Origin: Agrypnia vestita
Lineage: Eukaryota > Arthropoda > Insecta > Trichoptera > Phryganeidae
Length of the DNA stretch: 64,000 bases
Reading direction: 5' to 3'
NCBI GenBank assembly: GCA_016648135.1
Contig: JADDOH010000291.1
Span: 235,156-299,155 of the forward strand
In this document: piece by piece, positions 49,301 through 61,300 of the stretch
Position numbering within the stretch: position 1 is the stretch's first letter
How the letters are laid out: the number at the start of each line of letters is the position of its first letter
Made by a program: the position numbers and the translations under genes
Notes under the pieces: generated by a model
The model's input: the letters and a program-made list of their open reading frames with translations, nothing else
What the model was told of the DNA's origin: nothing
Database searches by the model: none

Positions 49301-52300
49301 CAAATAATAATAGTAGTATTGTCTCTAATAAACAAATAAAAATAAATTATCATTTTTCGTATAATGTTGCGCTGGCAACATTATCGGAATTGAAAAAAAT
49401 TTTTTTTTTTCACTTAAACGATAAAAAAATCATTGCATTACGACAATTACGATAAAATAATATGAATTTGTGTGTTTTTTTTAATATACACATGTTTTCA
49501 TGGTTTTTTCGTAAAAAGAAAAATCACAAAAAATTCAGAAAGTCTTTGGCCTTGGTGATTTACTTTCATCTATGTTTTTTTGGCCCTCAACAAGTTAAAA
49601 CAATGCCACGACTTGAACAAAAGTACAGGGTGTCTTGTAGCCAGTAACAAAAAGTTTTTGCCAGTAGTTATGTGACGCCCTGTATATGCAATTAGAGTTA
49701 ACAATATTATGTGATTATAAATTAAGAATGAGGTGGAGTGCTGCGAGCGAAAGTTCTCATCTAGCTGGAGCTCGGTAGAGAAGTGACGCATGTAGAGGAA
49801 TACCCGGCGAAACGCCCGACTGACAAATGTGTCACAGTGCTAGTTTGTCTTTCTATTGACAGATGGCTTCTCTACGTCCAGCTCGCTATAAGTTTTAAAA
49901 CTTAATATAGGAAATGAAAACAAAATATTATGTACATACCTGTATTGAAATTTAATTTGGCTAAGGAAGTTGCATATTTCTCACAATCCTTCTTTCTGAA
50001 GCTGAAAATAATTAATGGTGCAAGCTGTTTGTTCATCAGTATATTGACGACATTGAAGACGTTTTCTGTAGGCGTAGAATTACCTTTTTTTGGATCATCT
50101 TCCGTGGTCACAGATGACATGGCAGCATCAAAGTTCTTTTGGATAAGCGTACCCTGTGGTAATAAAGACAAACTGATTTGAGAATAAATGAAGATTTTTA
50201 TGACAACATATACAGGGAGTAACAAGGCTAGTAGTCCTCAATACTTTACAGGTGGATTCCTGCCTTGATAATGAGTCAAAAATGTTGAAACAACCATGAC
50301 CTGATATCAATAGTTAAGGAGATATGCGTCATCAAAATTTGCATTTTTTTTTCAATATTTCTGACTTATTTTTTGCAAAACATTGGACTATAGGTAGTAA
50401 TTATTTATCACTACTATAGTAGTGATAAATAATTCAAATATTGCGGGTGTATAGTATATATGTAGTAGAAAGTTTAAATAAAAATTATATTTTAAATTAA
50501 AATATTACAGTAATGAATTAATATCATTCAATGATATTAATTCATTACTGACTTATATAATTATTTTAAATATTTATGGACGGTTGTATTTTTAATAACT
50601 GCATTTGTGTTGGTCTGAATTGAAAAAGAGACAAAATCGAATGAAGACTGAAGAAGCCTTCAGAATATTGATGATTCTTAAAATATGCAAAAATATATGT
50701 GTTTCACAATATTAACAGCTTTCATGAGTTTAGCGAATTTTGCAAACGCATCGCAATTTAATTTTTTTTTTTGGTACCTTGAATTTCGAATTGACGAGGT
50801 TCTACTGTAATATTATTGCTTTGCTAATATAAAATCTAAAAGAACATACTTGCTCATCTATAACTAAATGCATTTTCTCTCCCCCGGCAGGGAAAAGGTA
50901 CTGCTGTAGTGGGGTTGGCCTATATTCCGTGTATATCACATGACACGGTTGTTGGTGCAGGTGACACACCCACTCCGCAAATTGCCGTGCATTCGGAATT
51001 GTGGCTGACAGGAACACGTAGCGGACATTGTCAGGAAGCAAGATGAGTGTTTCTGAAATTCAGATAAAAATTTAGTCCAGTAAACCCAACAGCAAAAAAG
51101 GCAGAATCGAAAGTTAAATTGAGTAAAGATAATAAATTCAAAGATAACTAAAAGAAATTGATTACGGCCATCCAAACATGACGAAATGGATTTTTTTTTA
51201 CTCAACTGAGAGTAGCAAATATGCCAATATGTACCTACTTTGGCAATAGAAATTTAGCGATTTTTGCATTAACATAATAAATATTGCATTTTTGAAATAA
51301 TTTCTTAAAAAAGATCAAAAGTGTTTTAATTTAATCATTAAAATTAATTTCCACAAAGAACTACAAACTTCAATAGAATTAACAACATTTTGTTTTAATC
51401 ATTAATTTGCTGAAATATCAACATGTTTCGGGGCCAATATCTTTCATCAGGATACAATGTATATTAACAATTAAAAATCAAAACATAGACATTAACAAAA
51501 TCAAAAAATAAATGTATGGGAGATGAATTTATTTTTTACTGCAGTTTTGAGAGGGACTACATCTCGCAAAACAAGCTGTGACAAATTAATAGTCGGTCAG
51601 TGTGCAGTACGAAAAGTGCTGTATGTAAATTCTCTCACCACAAAGTGCCACGTTAATTAATGCGGTTGCTAGTATTGTCACTCAGAAACCTAAATAATCC
51701 TGTGAAAGTGTTGCAATATTTACCTTCCCAGACAACTCCCCTCGTTTTATCTCTCATATAATGTATTTCATCAAAAATCACCCAACCAACTTCTTTGGTG
51801 ACTTCGGATCCTCTGAATAACATACTTCTTAATATCTAGAAACAAATATAACATTAGATTAGATATACAGTAAAACCCCGTTAATTCGAACCTCTGTAAT
51901 TCGAAATCCGTCATAATTTGTAATTTTTAAAACCAACAAGTACCAAAATGCTAATTTCAAAGTAGATTAACCCCGATAATTCGAAAACCCCGGTAATTCG
52001 TAATTCGAAATACTTTTTAGCCCCTTGCGCCATAAATCAATAAGTTTTAGTTCACATAATTCGTTTTTTTTTTTTAAATTTGATGAAATTTAAAAAAAAT
52101 ATTTCGATAGTTTAGAACAGATATGTCAATTTCGGCTATTTTAGTAATAGAAATGTGGCAGTCTTTTTATTACCATAATAAATATGGCGTTTTCAAAATG
52201 ATTTCTTGAAATATACAAAAATGCAGACTTTTTCACAAAATTAATCGTTTTTTTCATGAATTTTATGATTTTTGGAGAATTTTGCAATCGCATCGCAATT

Positions 52301-55300
52301 TTTAATTTTATAAAATAATTTTTAGTCCCTTGCGGTATAAACCAATACATTTTAGTTTGCAAAATTCGTTTTCTTTTTTTAAATTCGACGAAATTGAAAA
52401 AATATTTCGCTATTTTCACAAGTGAAAACAATAAATACATATTTAAATACTTAAGTAATATAAATGTCGCGGTCTTCGTGTTAGCATAATAAATATTGCT
52501 TTTTCAAAATGATTTCTTGAAATATACAAGAATACAGATGTTTTTCACTAAATGAATGACTTTTTTCACAAGTTTTACGATTTTTGGCGAATTTCGCAAT
52601 TGCATTGCGATTTTTAATTTTTTGTACCTTGAATTTCGAATTAACGGGGTTCCACGTAATTCGAAATGTTTTTTTTTGGGTCCCTTGAATTTCGAATTAA
52701 CGAGGTTTTACTGTACAGAATACAAAATTACAAACTTAATTTTACAACTTTGTAAAATGAACCGTCAATGTGTAATTAGGAAAAGATTTGTTAAGTAAGA
52801 TTAAGTATTTAAAACACTGATAATTAAATGATAATTCCAACCAAGCCAATTTTTTTAAGGCCAATACACATTGTTTATTGGCCTTAAACCACTTCATTGT
52901 TTACACAATAATTGCTGTCACAGCTGAAACTTTTGCAATTATCAGTTTGTTGGAGTGCCGTAAGGGCAATTTTTAAGAGAAAAATAATACATTTTATTAA
53001 ATAACTGACATATAATATACAGCAGAATCCTGTTAATTAGAAATTTTTAAAAAGCTTAAAATGTTAATTTCATAATGGATTAGCCCCAATAATGCAAAAA
53101 CCCTGGTAATTAGTAATTCAAAATTATAATGAGATCCTTGCACCATAAATCAATATATTTTAAGTCACATAAAATTTATCAAAGAAGTTATAAAAAACTA
53201 ATCATAAATTTTTTTCTGCGACTTAAATTTTGAATTAGCGAGGCTCCACATAATTCAAATAGTTTTTTAGATTCCTTGAATTAACGAGGTTCTATTGTAC
53301 TATATATATATATAGTACAATAGATATTTTTTTTTTTTTTTTAAATTTAATGGCTTGTTACCCAGTAAAAGGATGTTATTGCCAAAAACTAGTCAATAGG
53401 TCATCGACATAAACATTACAGCTCAATGCAATTACTCTCTAAAAATCGTAGTAACACTTTCAATAGTTCCCGTCGGCAGTCTGTAAGCAAAAGCTGGATA
53501 TTTGTAGGGAAAGGGACATTAAGATCTGCAAGATCCTGGAGTAGGGACTGAGTACCGACATTTAAAATGCAATTGAAAAACAAGTGGTTCAAATCCTCCT
53601 CCTCTTGTCCACACTCACAGATTGAGGAGTTAAGAACATGAATTTTTGCAAGGTGTAAGCGGATAGAGCAATGACCCAGACGCATTCGGCAAACCATTGA
53701 AGTCTCCCTCTTGCTCAATCTGATCCTGTGAAACCAGGTTCGAGATGGGATAAGTGGCTGAATAGCGGCGTAGTGTCGACCTTTTGACATTTTAGTGAGG
53801 TCCCAATGAGACTGCCACTGAAGTGCGGCATCGTTTCTTGTAATATTGAAAAGATCGCTCACTGGAATAGTGGAAAATGTGGCATCCCCCTGTGAGATTG
53901 CATTTTTAGCCAGCGAGTCTACCATTTCATTACCAGGGATGCCTACATGACTCGGAATCCAAGCCAAAACAATTTCAAATTTATCCAAGGAAAGGTCGTG
54001 AATTATACTCCGAATTTCCATGCAGATCTGATCATCAGGGTGCCGAAAGGGGCTGGATTTAATTTTGAGCAGAGAACTTAAGGAATCTGAAAGAATAAGG
54101 CACTTCTTTGATTGTTTTGGTTTACATGATTTTAGCGCTTCTCGGATTGCCAAGCACTCAGCAGTAAAAATGGATGTCTCTTTAGGGAGTTGAAATATAC
54201 CTTGGATACCATCATTTGGACAATAAAACGCAGCACCCGTACAGCCGGTTGCCTGGAGTTTGGATCCGTCAGTGAAAATTTGAGTCCAGCCATACCATTC
54301 TTTATTTATTATTTCAGAAAATATTCTCTTAGGGTTAGGAGTGAATTTGTCAATTCCCAAGGAAATGACTTTAGGGGAAAAAATGTGATTAGAAAAAGGA
54401 AATTTGTAGATAGGGAGAACAGGGTTTGATTGAACTCGAGGGATGAAACTCCCCAATCTGGAGAAGCTCCGAGTCAAAAGAGGAGGAGTTTTGCCTTTCC
54501 AATATGCACTTGACTTTGTGAGATCAAGGAGGGATTGAGAAATAGCAAGAATAGGGTGGTTGGGGACCCTGAAACACTTTATAGTAAAATTGTCAGCTAA
54601 ATATTGCCTTCTGATTGCGAGAGGGGGCTCCAATGTTTCCACCTGCAATGCATTAATCGGAGATGATCTCATGGCTCCAATAATCAACCTCAAGCATTTT
54701 GACTGAATTTTGTCTAGTTTTATTCCTAAATATTTCGGAAGAGGATCAAGCAAAAAACTAGCATAATCTATATGGTTCCGGATAAAGGCATTATACATGA
54801 GTTTCAGAGTTAAAGGATGAGATCCCCACCATACACCTGATGTCGCACGGAGGAGGTTCAATTTCGTTTCGCACTTAGAGACCATGGAGTTTACTTGGGA
54901 GGCCCAATTTAATTTTCTATTGAAGATAATGCCTAAAAATTTTATTTCATTGGCGAGTGGGATACTGAAGCCATCAAATGTGACACACGTCTGGGAAATA
55001 CGATGTTTTCTTGAGAAAACTATGGCCTGACTTTTTGAGGGGGCCATTTCGAGTCCATTGGAGATAAGCCAGGAGTTGAGCCCCGAGAGAGCTCTAGCAA
55101 GCTTCTTTAAAGCAACATGTATATCCTTATCAGAGCAGTAAATTGCTATGTCATCCGCGTATTGGAGTATGGAGCATATCTCTCGAATGGACTCTTCAAG
55201 GTCAGCAGTAAATAAACTATACAGAAGGGGGCTGAGGACCGAACCTTGCGGGAGTCCCTTCCAAAGATTTCTGATTAATTTATGAGACGGACCATCTATT

Positions 55301-58300
55301 AAGATCGTCCTTTCACATAAAATATTAAAGACTAGTTGTACTAATTTTAATGGAAGACCCAGTTTTATAAGCTTATATTTTAATAAGATAGGGCTCACAT
55401 TGTCATACGCACCACGAATGTCAATAAAGGCTGCTGCAGTACACTTACCGAGAGAAAGAGATATTCTAATATCTGAGGTAAGAATACTCAGGTTGTCAAA
55501 AACAGATTTCTTTTTGCGAAAACCAAATTGAGAGGACGAAAGGAGTTCATTATGTTCTGCATACCAATCAATACGGTTTTTAATCATATGTTCAACCACC
55601 TTCAGCATGCAAGAAGATAGGGCTATTGGGCGGTAAGAGCATCCAAAATCTGGGTCTTTATTTGGTTTTAGGATTGGGAGAACCAATTGGGCTTTCCATT
55701 CCTCAGGAATTTGTCCAGTTTCAAATATTTTATTAATGACAAATAAGTAATAATTTAAAGTGGAGGTGGGAAAATGTTGAATCATGATATAGGATATTTT
55801 ATCCAGCCCGGGCGAGGAATTTTTAAGGTTTTGAAGAGGATAGGTTAATTCTTGAATAGCAAAAGGAGCATCCAACCAAGACGTGGGACTTGAAAAATGA
55901 GTTAAAGATGGAGATTCACTGATATGAGGCACATGTGGAGGTGCCAGATTGTCAGCAAACACTCCTAGCCATAGATTGTTGGAAGACCGTTTAACGGAAG
56001 GAATAAAAGATGAGCGATACTTACGGATCATTGTCCATACAGTAGAAATAGGAGTAGTGGGGGATATAGAAGTACAAAACTGTTGCCAACCCTTTCTTTT
56101 TTTCTTTCTTAAAAATTTTTTGGTTTGAGCCTGAGTTTTTTTGACAACTAAGTAATTAGCCATACTCATATCTTTTTTGTAGGTAGACATAGCAGTTTTA
56201 CGCCTTCTTACGGCCTGGGTACATTCTTCATCCCACCAGGGGGGAGAGGCGGGGAATTTTGGGTTAGGGTTTGATTTTGGGATGCTTTTGTCTGCTGCAT
56301 GTTGGATAATTGAAATTAATTGAGAAAATGTTGATTGAATTTCCTCAGAGGTAATATGCAAAGGGAGGGGAGCGGTAGAGGATTCAAGGAGTTCGCGGAA
56401 GTGGTTCCAATTTGCTTTTTTAAAATTAAATTTAGGAACTCTTTTTACAGGAGATTTGGGTGATTTTGAGACAAATGAGAGGATTATAGGGAAATGGTCA
56501 CTAGAGTGTGGATCTCCTAGTATTGACCAACTGGTTGACGCTGCTAAGGAATTGGAACAGATAGACAGATCCACCGCACTGGCTCGTTGAGACGGGGGAC
56601 TGAACCTAGTGGGAGAGCCATCATTGAGGATAATTAGGTTATTATCGTCAATGAATGAAATAATATATATGATGATTTTAGATGATTTTCACCGCACTTG
56701 AAGCATCGAGGAGAGGATCTACATGTCACCTTAGAGTGTCCATAGCGGAGACAATTATAACACTGAATGGTTGGGAAAGTGTACAGTTCTACCGGCAGAG
56801 AATTGTACGTGAGAAGGAAGGGTTTGGCCTTCAAAAGTGAGGACCACTGTTTGTGATGGTTTCCATGTGACAGTACCAGAGGAAGTATCTTTATAGTTTA
56901 GGCGTCTAGCCTTTACAACTTTACCAATATTTTGTGAAGTAGAGATATACGAAATTATTTCTTCCTCTGAAAGATCAACGGGTATGCCACGTACGAGACC
57001 CAGGCGGGTAACATTAAAGGATGGAACGTAAGCTTTGAATTTATTATTTTGTGAGTTGCTAAAACTTGATACAAAATTGTTTGCCAAAGCTCCTGATTCA
57101 AATTCAACAGAGATTTTATATCTACCTTCTGCCTTAATACCATCTGGGCGAATGCCTTTTGTTTTTTGTTGCAAAATATGTTTACCAAAATCGATTGGGT
57201 GGATTGTACCTCGTTCTGTTCTCTGAACATAGACCAGAAAAGGGGATACTGCTGAATCAGAGTACAACAGTTGAGGATGAGGAAGAGGACCCTGAGGAGC
57301 AGAAGAAGGCTCTAAAGCTGGGATTATTGAAGGCGTAGGGGAGATAGGAGGAGACGCAACGATGGTAGAGGGCTTGGGTCTTATTTTTGAAGATCTTTTT
57401 TCAATTTTCCTTTTTTTAAAAGCTGAAAAAGAGGAATCCTCCGAGGAATCCGAGTCCTCCAAAGGAAAACGCGACATTCCTCCCATGGTAGATGGTGAAG
57501 GATGAGGATCAGGGGGATCCGGAGGATCCGGAGGTCTTAAGTCCTCCATTAAGGATGTAGAAACGGAAATTCGTTAATATGCTACAATACAACAAAATAT
57601 AAACTAAATACAAAGGGAAAAAAAGGTTATAAATATCTGTTTTATCCAAAATAAGTAATTATCCAAGAGAGCAAGCACAAACACAACTGTCACTTTGCAA
57701 ACTTGCAACCATACCCTGGTACAATAGATATATAGTACAATATAAGTTTACCTCGGTTGTCATGATCAAACATGATGCCATGGGGTCAATAGTTACGTCT
57801 CCAGTCATAAGTCCCACATCTTTGAATTCCTCCAACATTTCTCGGTATTTCTGGTTTGATAGGGCTTTTATGGGAGTAGTGTATATTACTCTTTGCTTGT
57901 TTTTCAAAGCGAGCGCTATTGCATATCTATTAAGAAAATAAGATGTATTAGAAATATATAGAGCTTCACTCACTAATTAATTTCAATTACGACTCACGAT
58001 TTTCAGAAATTGTGATAGGGACAAAATATTGAGTTTCCTTTCCTGTAAATAATTTTTTTAACCGGTCGTGTGTCGGCCGTATGTAACCTGAGTATACCCT
58101 GTCTGCCGCGCAATTTCGCGCTTGCTTCACGATTGCTGTTTTTTAGACCCTTTTTTGTGATGGTTATATTCATGTAAAAATCAACAATAATCGCTAAAAA
58201 GTTGCAGTTTCTGGTTGACTTAATAATTACTAGGGATGTTCCGACTAGTCGGTGAAGCCGACTATCCCGCAATTTTTGTAGTCGGCAACTAATCGGCGAG

Positions 58301-61300
58301 TATTCGGCAAAGAGCGCCGACTATCCGGCTTCTTACTTTGTATGTATTTCTCAATAAAATGTATATCGGTGAAATTACATTAAATAAAAACCTTGATTGT
58401 TAATTGATATTTTTATTTTAGAATCAGTCTTACACATTTTGAAATGTAAAGCAACTTTTCCTTTGGTAATCAACTAATCAGTCCCTAAAATTACTTACTT
58501 GTAAAGAAAAAATATCTATGAAATTTATCAAACAAAATTAGTATTTTAATTAACATTTATAAATATTTCTTCTTATTTAAATAAAAGAGTAGGAATTTTT
58601 TTTATTAACAGACTAAGTAATATTAAACCAAGATTACATGTACCTGATGTACTGAAAATAAAACATTTATAAAAATTCTAAACTAAACTTGGCCGACTAG
58701 TCGGCCGATTAGTCGGCCTTTTTACAATCGACTAATCGTCTAGTCGGCCAAAGTCATAATCGGCACATCTCTAATAATTACTTATATTTCAATAATTACA
58801 TACTTGTACAATAATAACTTATTCATTAATTATGAAAATAAGTAATGAAATTTACTGTCAGAAATGTACGCACATGTTTATCGAATAAAACCATGGACGC
58901 AATAACACTAACTGTATTTCAATATTTTCGTTATAGTATATCAAAGAATATAAAAATAATTAATTTTAACACATTTTTAATTAAAAAAAACATTTTTTTT
59001 AACAGATAAATAACACAATTAATGAGCGGTTCGAAGACAACATTTGGAATGATTTTTTGTCCGGTTTGCACGGCAAATGAGGTTACTTGACAATTAGAAC
59101 TCGTTCATTCATTCAAAAACTTGAGATACAACAAAGAATAAGCTTTATAAACTCACGAACGCAGGTAAAATAGACCGAATTCGTATACCTGTCTAGGAAG
59201 CGCAGATCTGCGGTTTGGCACACAAAGGGTACAAAAGTTTTCGCGCGGATCTGCGGTTTGGCACACGAGCGGTTAAATTTTGATTTGAAATTCTGATGAC
59301 TAGGGATTTAATAAAAGAATTCTTGTTTTATTTGTACCATAAATTGCAATAACATTTGCAGAAAACTTTTGATTGGACTGACCCACACCAATATCCTCCG
59401 ATGGCCTTCCCATCAGAAAAGTCGAGTGAGAATTGGCTAAGGAACTCAACAGTGCACATGCACAGTCGAATTCCTTAGCCATACATAGAGTTTACATAAA
59501 CAGTCTGAAATCACCATAATTCAACAGGAAAAGTTCACAAATTTGGTGCACGAGTTTGGCACAAGCCAGGAAAACAAAAAATAATGCATGGGCAAAGACC
59601 AAGACCGCGCGTAAGGCCTCCACTGTGCAGAGGCGTGCAGTGAGAACAAGAAGCATGACTTTTTCCCAAGCATATATTTTGAAAAGGAACTGAAATAAGA
59701 TATATATCTCGTAATATTCCTATCAAAATAATTAACATATTAAAATTTTAATATTTCATAAAATTCTGCCAGATAAACATATAATTTCCTTTTTTTTTGC
59801 CAAATATATGTTTAAATAAAAGTCCTGCTTCTTGTTCTCACTGCACGCCCTTGGCATTGAGAGGTACAGAATGATTAGATCTGAGTTATATGTCCAACAA
59901 TTTTGACACCTGCTGAAGACATGAAGTGTTATTGAAAAAATTATGTAATTTATTAATTGAAATTTATTGCAAAAGATAATCGAATTTTATACATTGTCAC
60001 GAGACTATAGAAACAGAATATAATCGAGAACTTTCCAGCACTCTGGACGTTTTAAAAATGAATAAGTGCGATCGTAGACGTGCAAATATTCTGAAAAACT
60101 GCATAAAGTGTTCCACAGACGAGTGATTAGTGCAAAATCAGTATGAATTAAATAACACTGCTCCAATTAAATTCATGTGCGGTGACTTTGTGCACAAAAG
60201 AAAACATTAATTAATTTCAAGTGTTTCACTTGTCTCCCAACACCGCAATCCCGTGACAGTATAGAAATCGGCACAAACTTATTGGACAACCCATTATAGT
60301 ATAAAATGATATGTATTAAGATAACTTACTCAGCTATAACAGTTTTTCCTGCAGAGGTATGAGCCGAGACCAAAACAGACTGATTATTTTCAACGCACGA
60401 AATCGCCTTTTTTTGAAAAGAATCTAATACAAATTTGTAAGTCTTTGCTGGGGGATTTTTGTTTTCATCGAGTTTAGGGAATTTTTGTTTCGGAGGCACA
60501 GCCACCTCATGTAGACATCCTTCATCTTTAGCAATTCTGTGAACATTAATTCTTGGATCCAGTTCTGATACACTGTGAACATGGGAAAAAATAGTTAGCA
60601 AATTTTAATTTTTAAATCAGTAACTCTAATCGTTTTCGCATCAGCAACACATGAAGACCCCATGGCAAGAAGATGTTAACTAACATTTTTGTCAAAAATG
60701 AGTTAATAAGCCGTCTAAACTAAATATTGTACGCTCTTTCCATTGGAAATAAGTTCAGGACTTAAAAATAATTAGAACATGTTCAAATCATAGGGATGAA
60801 CATGTTAACTACACTTTTTCATAAAAATCAAATCAGTTACTAATGGGAAGAACATGTTATCTTCAATAATAATATGTTCATGCCATCATTCTGAAATTAA
60901 CAAGCCTTTTAATTTGATTAGAATATTTATGGTTAATATAAATTTTACTCTGGTAGTACTGTCATATTTGTAATATATAATTTTAAATGGTACATACCAT
61001 GTTTTGTATTATTAATTAACATCAGGTATTTTGTAATTTTGGATAATGGATGGTAAAAATGGATAGAATTTGAAGGGTTGTTTGATGTTCGTATTTCACC
61101 AATTTTAAAAAGGTGTTACATATTCTATTAAAAATGGTTGTTAACTACATTTTTTTAGGGAAGATTAGTATATTTTTATTTTTTTGTGCATTAATACGAT
61201 TTTTTTACTTTGATATTTTACTTACTTACTTACGTATATAAATAAAATATTTAAAATAATTTCATTTCACTAATAATTATCACTGCAAATAAAATTCACC

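Larger units (their letters stand above)
53315..57731 (-). mobile_element. I/Jockey-group LINE, internally deleted, with 13 bp target duplication
   Basis: GTACAATAGATAT occurs at 53315-53327 and again at 57719-57731. Between them (53328-57718) lies a minus-strand LINE: 5' UTR, ORF1 (57549-about 56640), ORF2 (about 56640-53416) and a terminal A tract at 53328. ORF1 runs into ORF2 with the ORF1 end and most of the endonuclease missing. The insertion is 33 bp from the donor of MTR4 exon 57926-57752. Intact duplications and a long open ORF2 point to a recent event. Confidence 0.92.

Noticed and set aside
54190..54429. 79-codon plus-strand ORF
   Set aside because: Shadow of the LINE ORF2 on the opposite strand.
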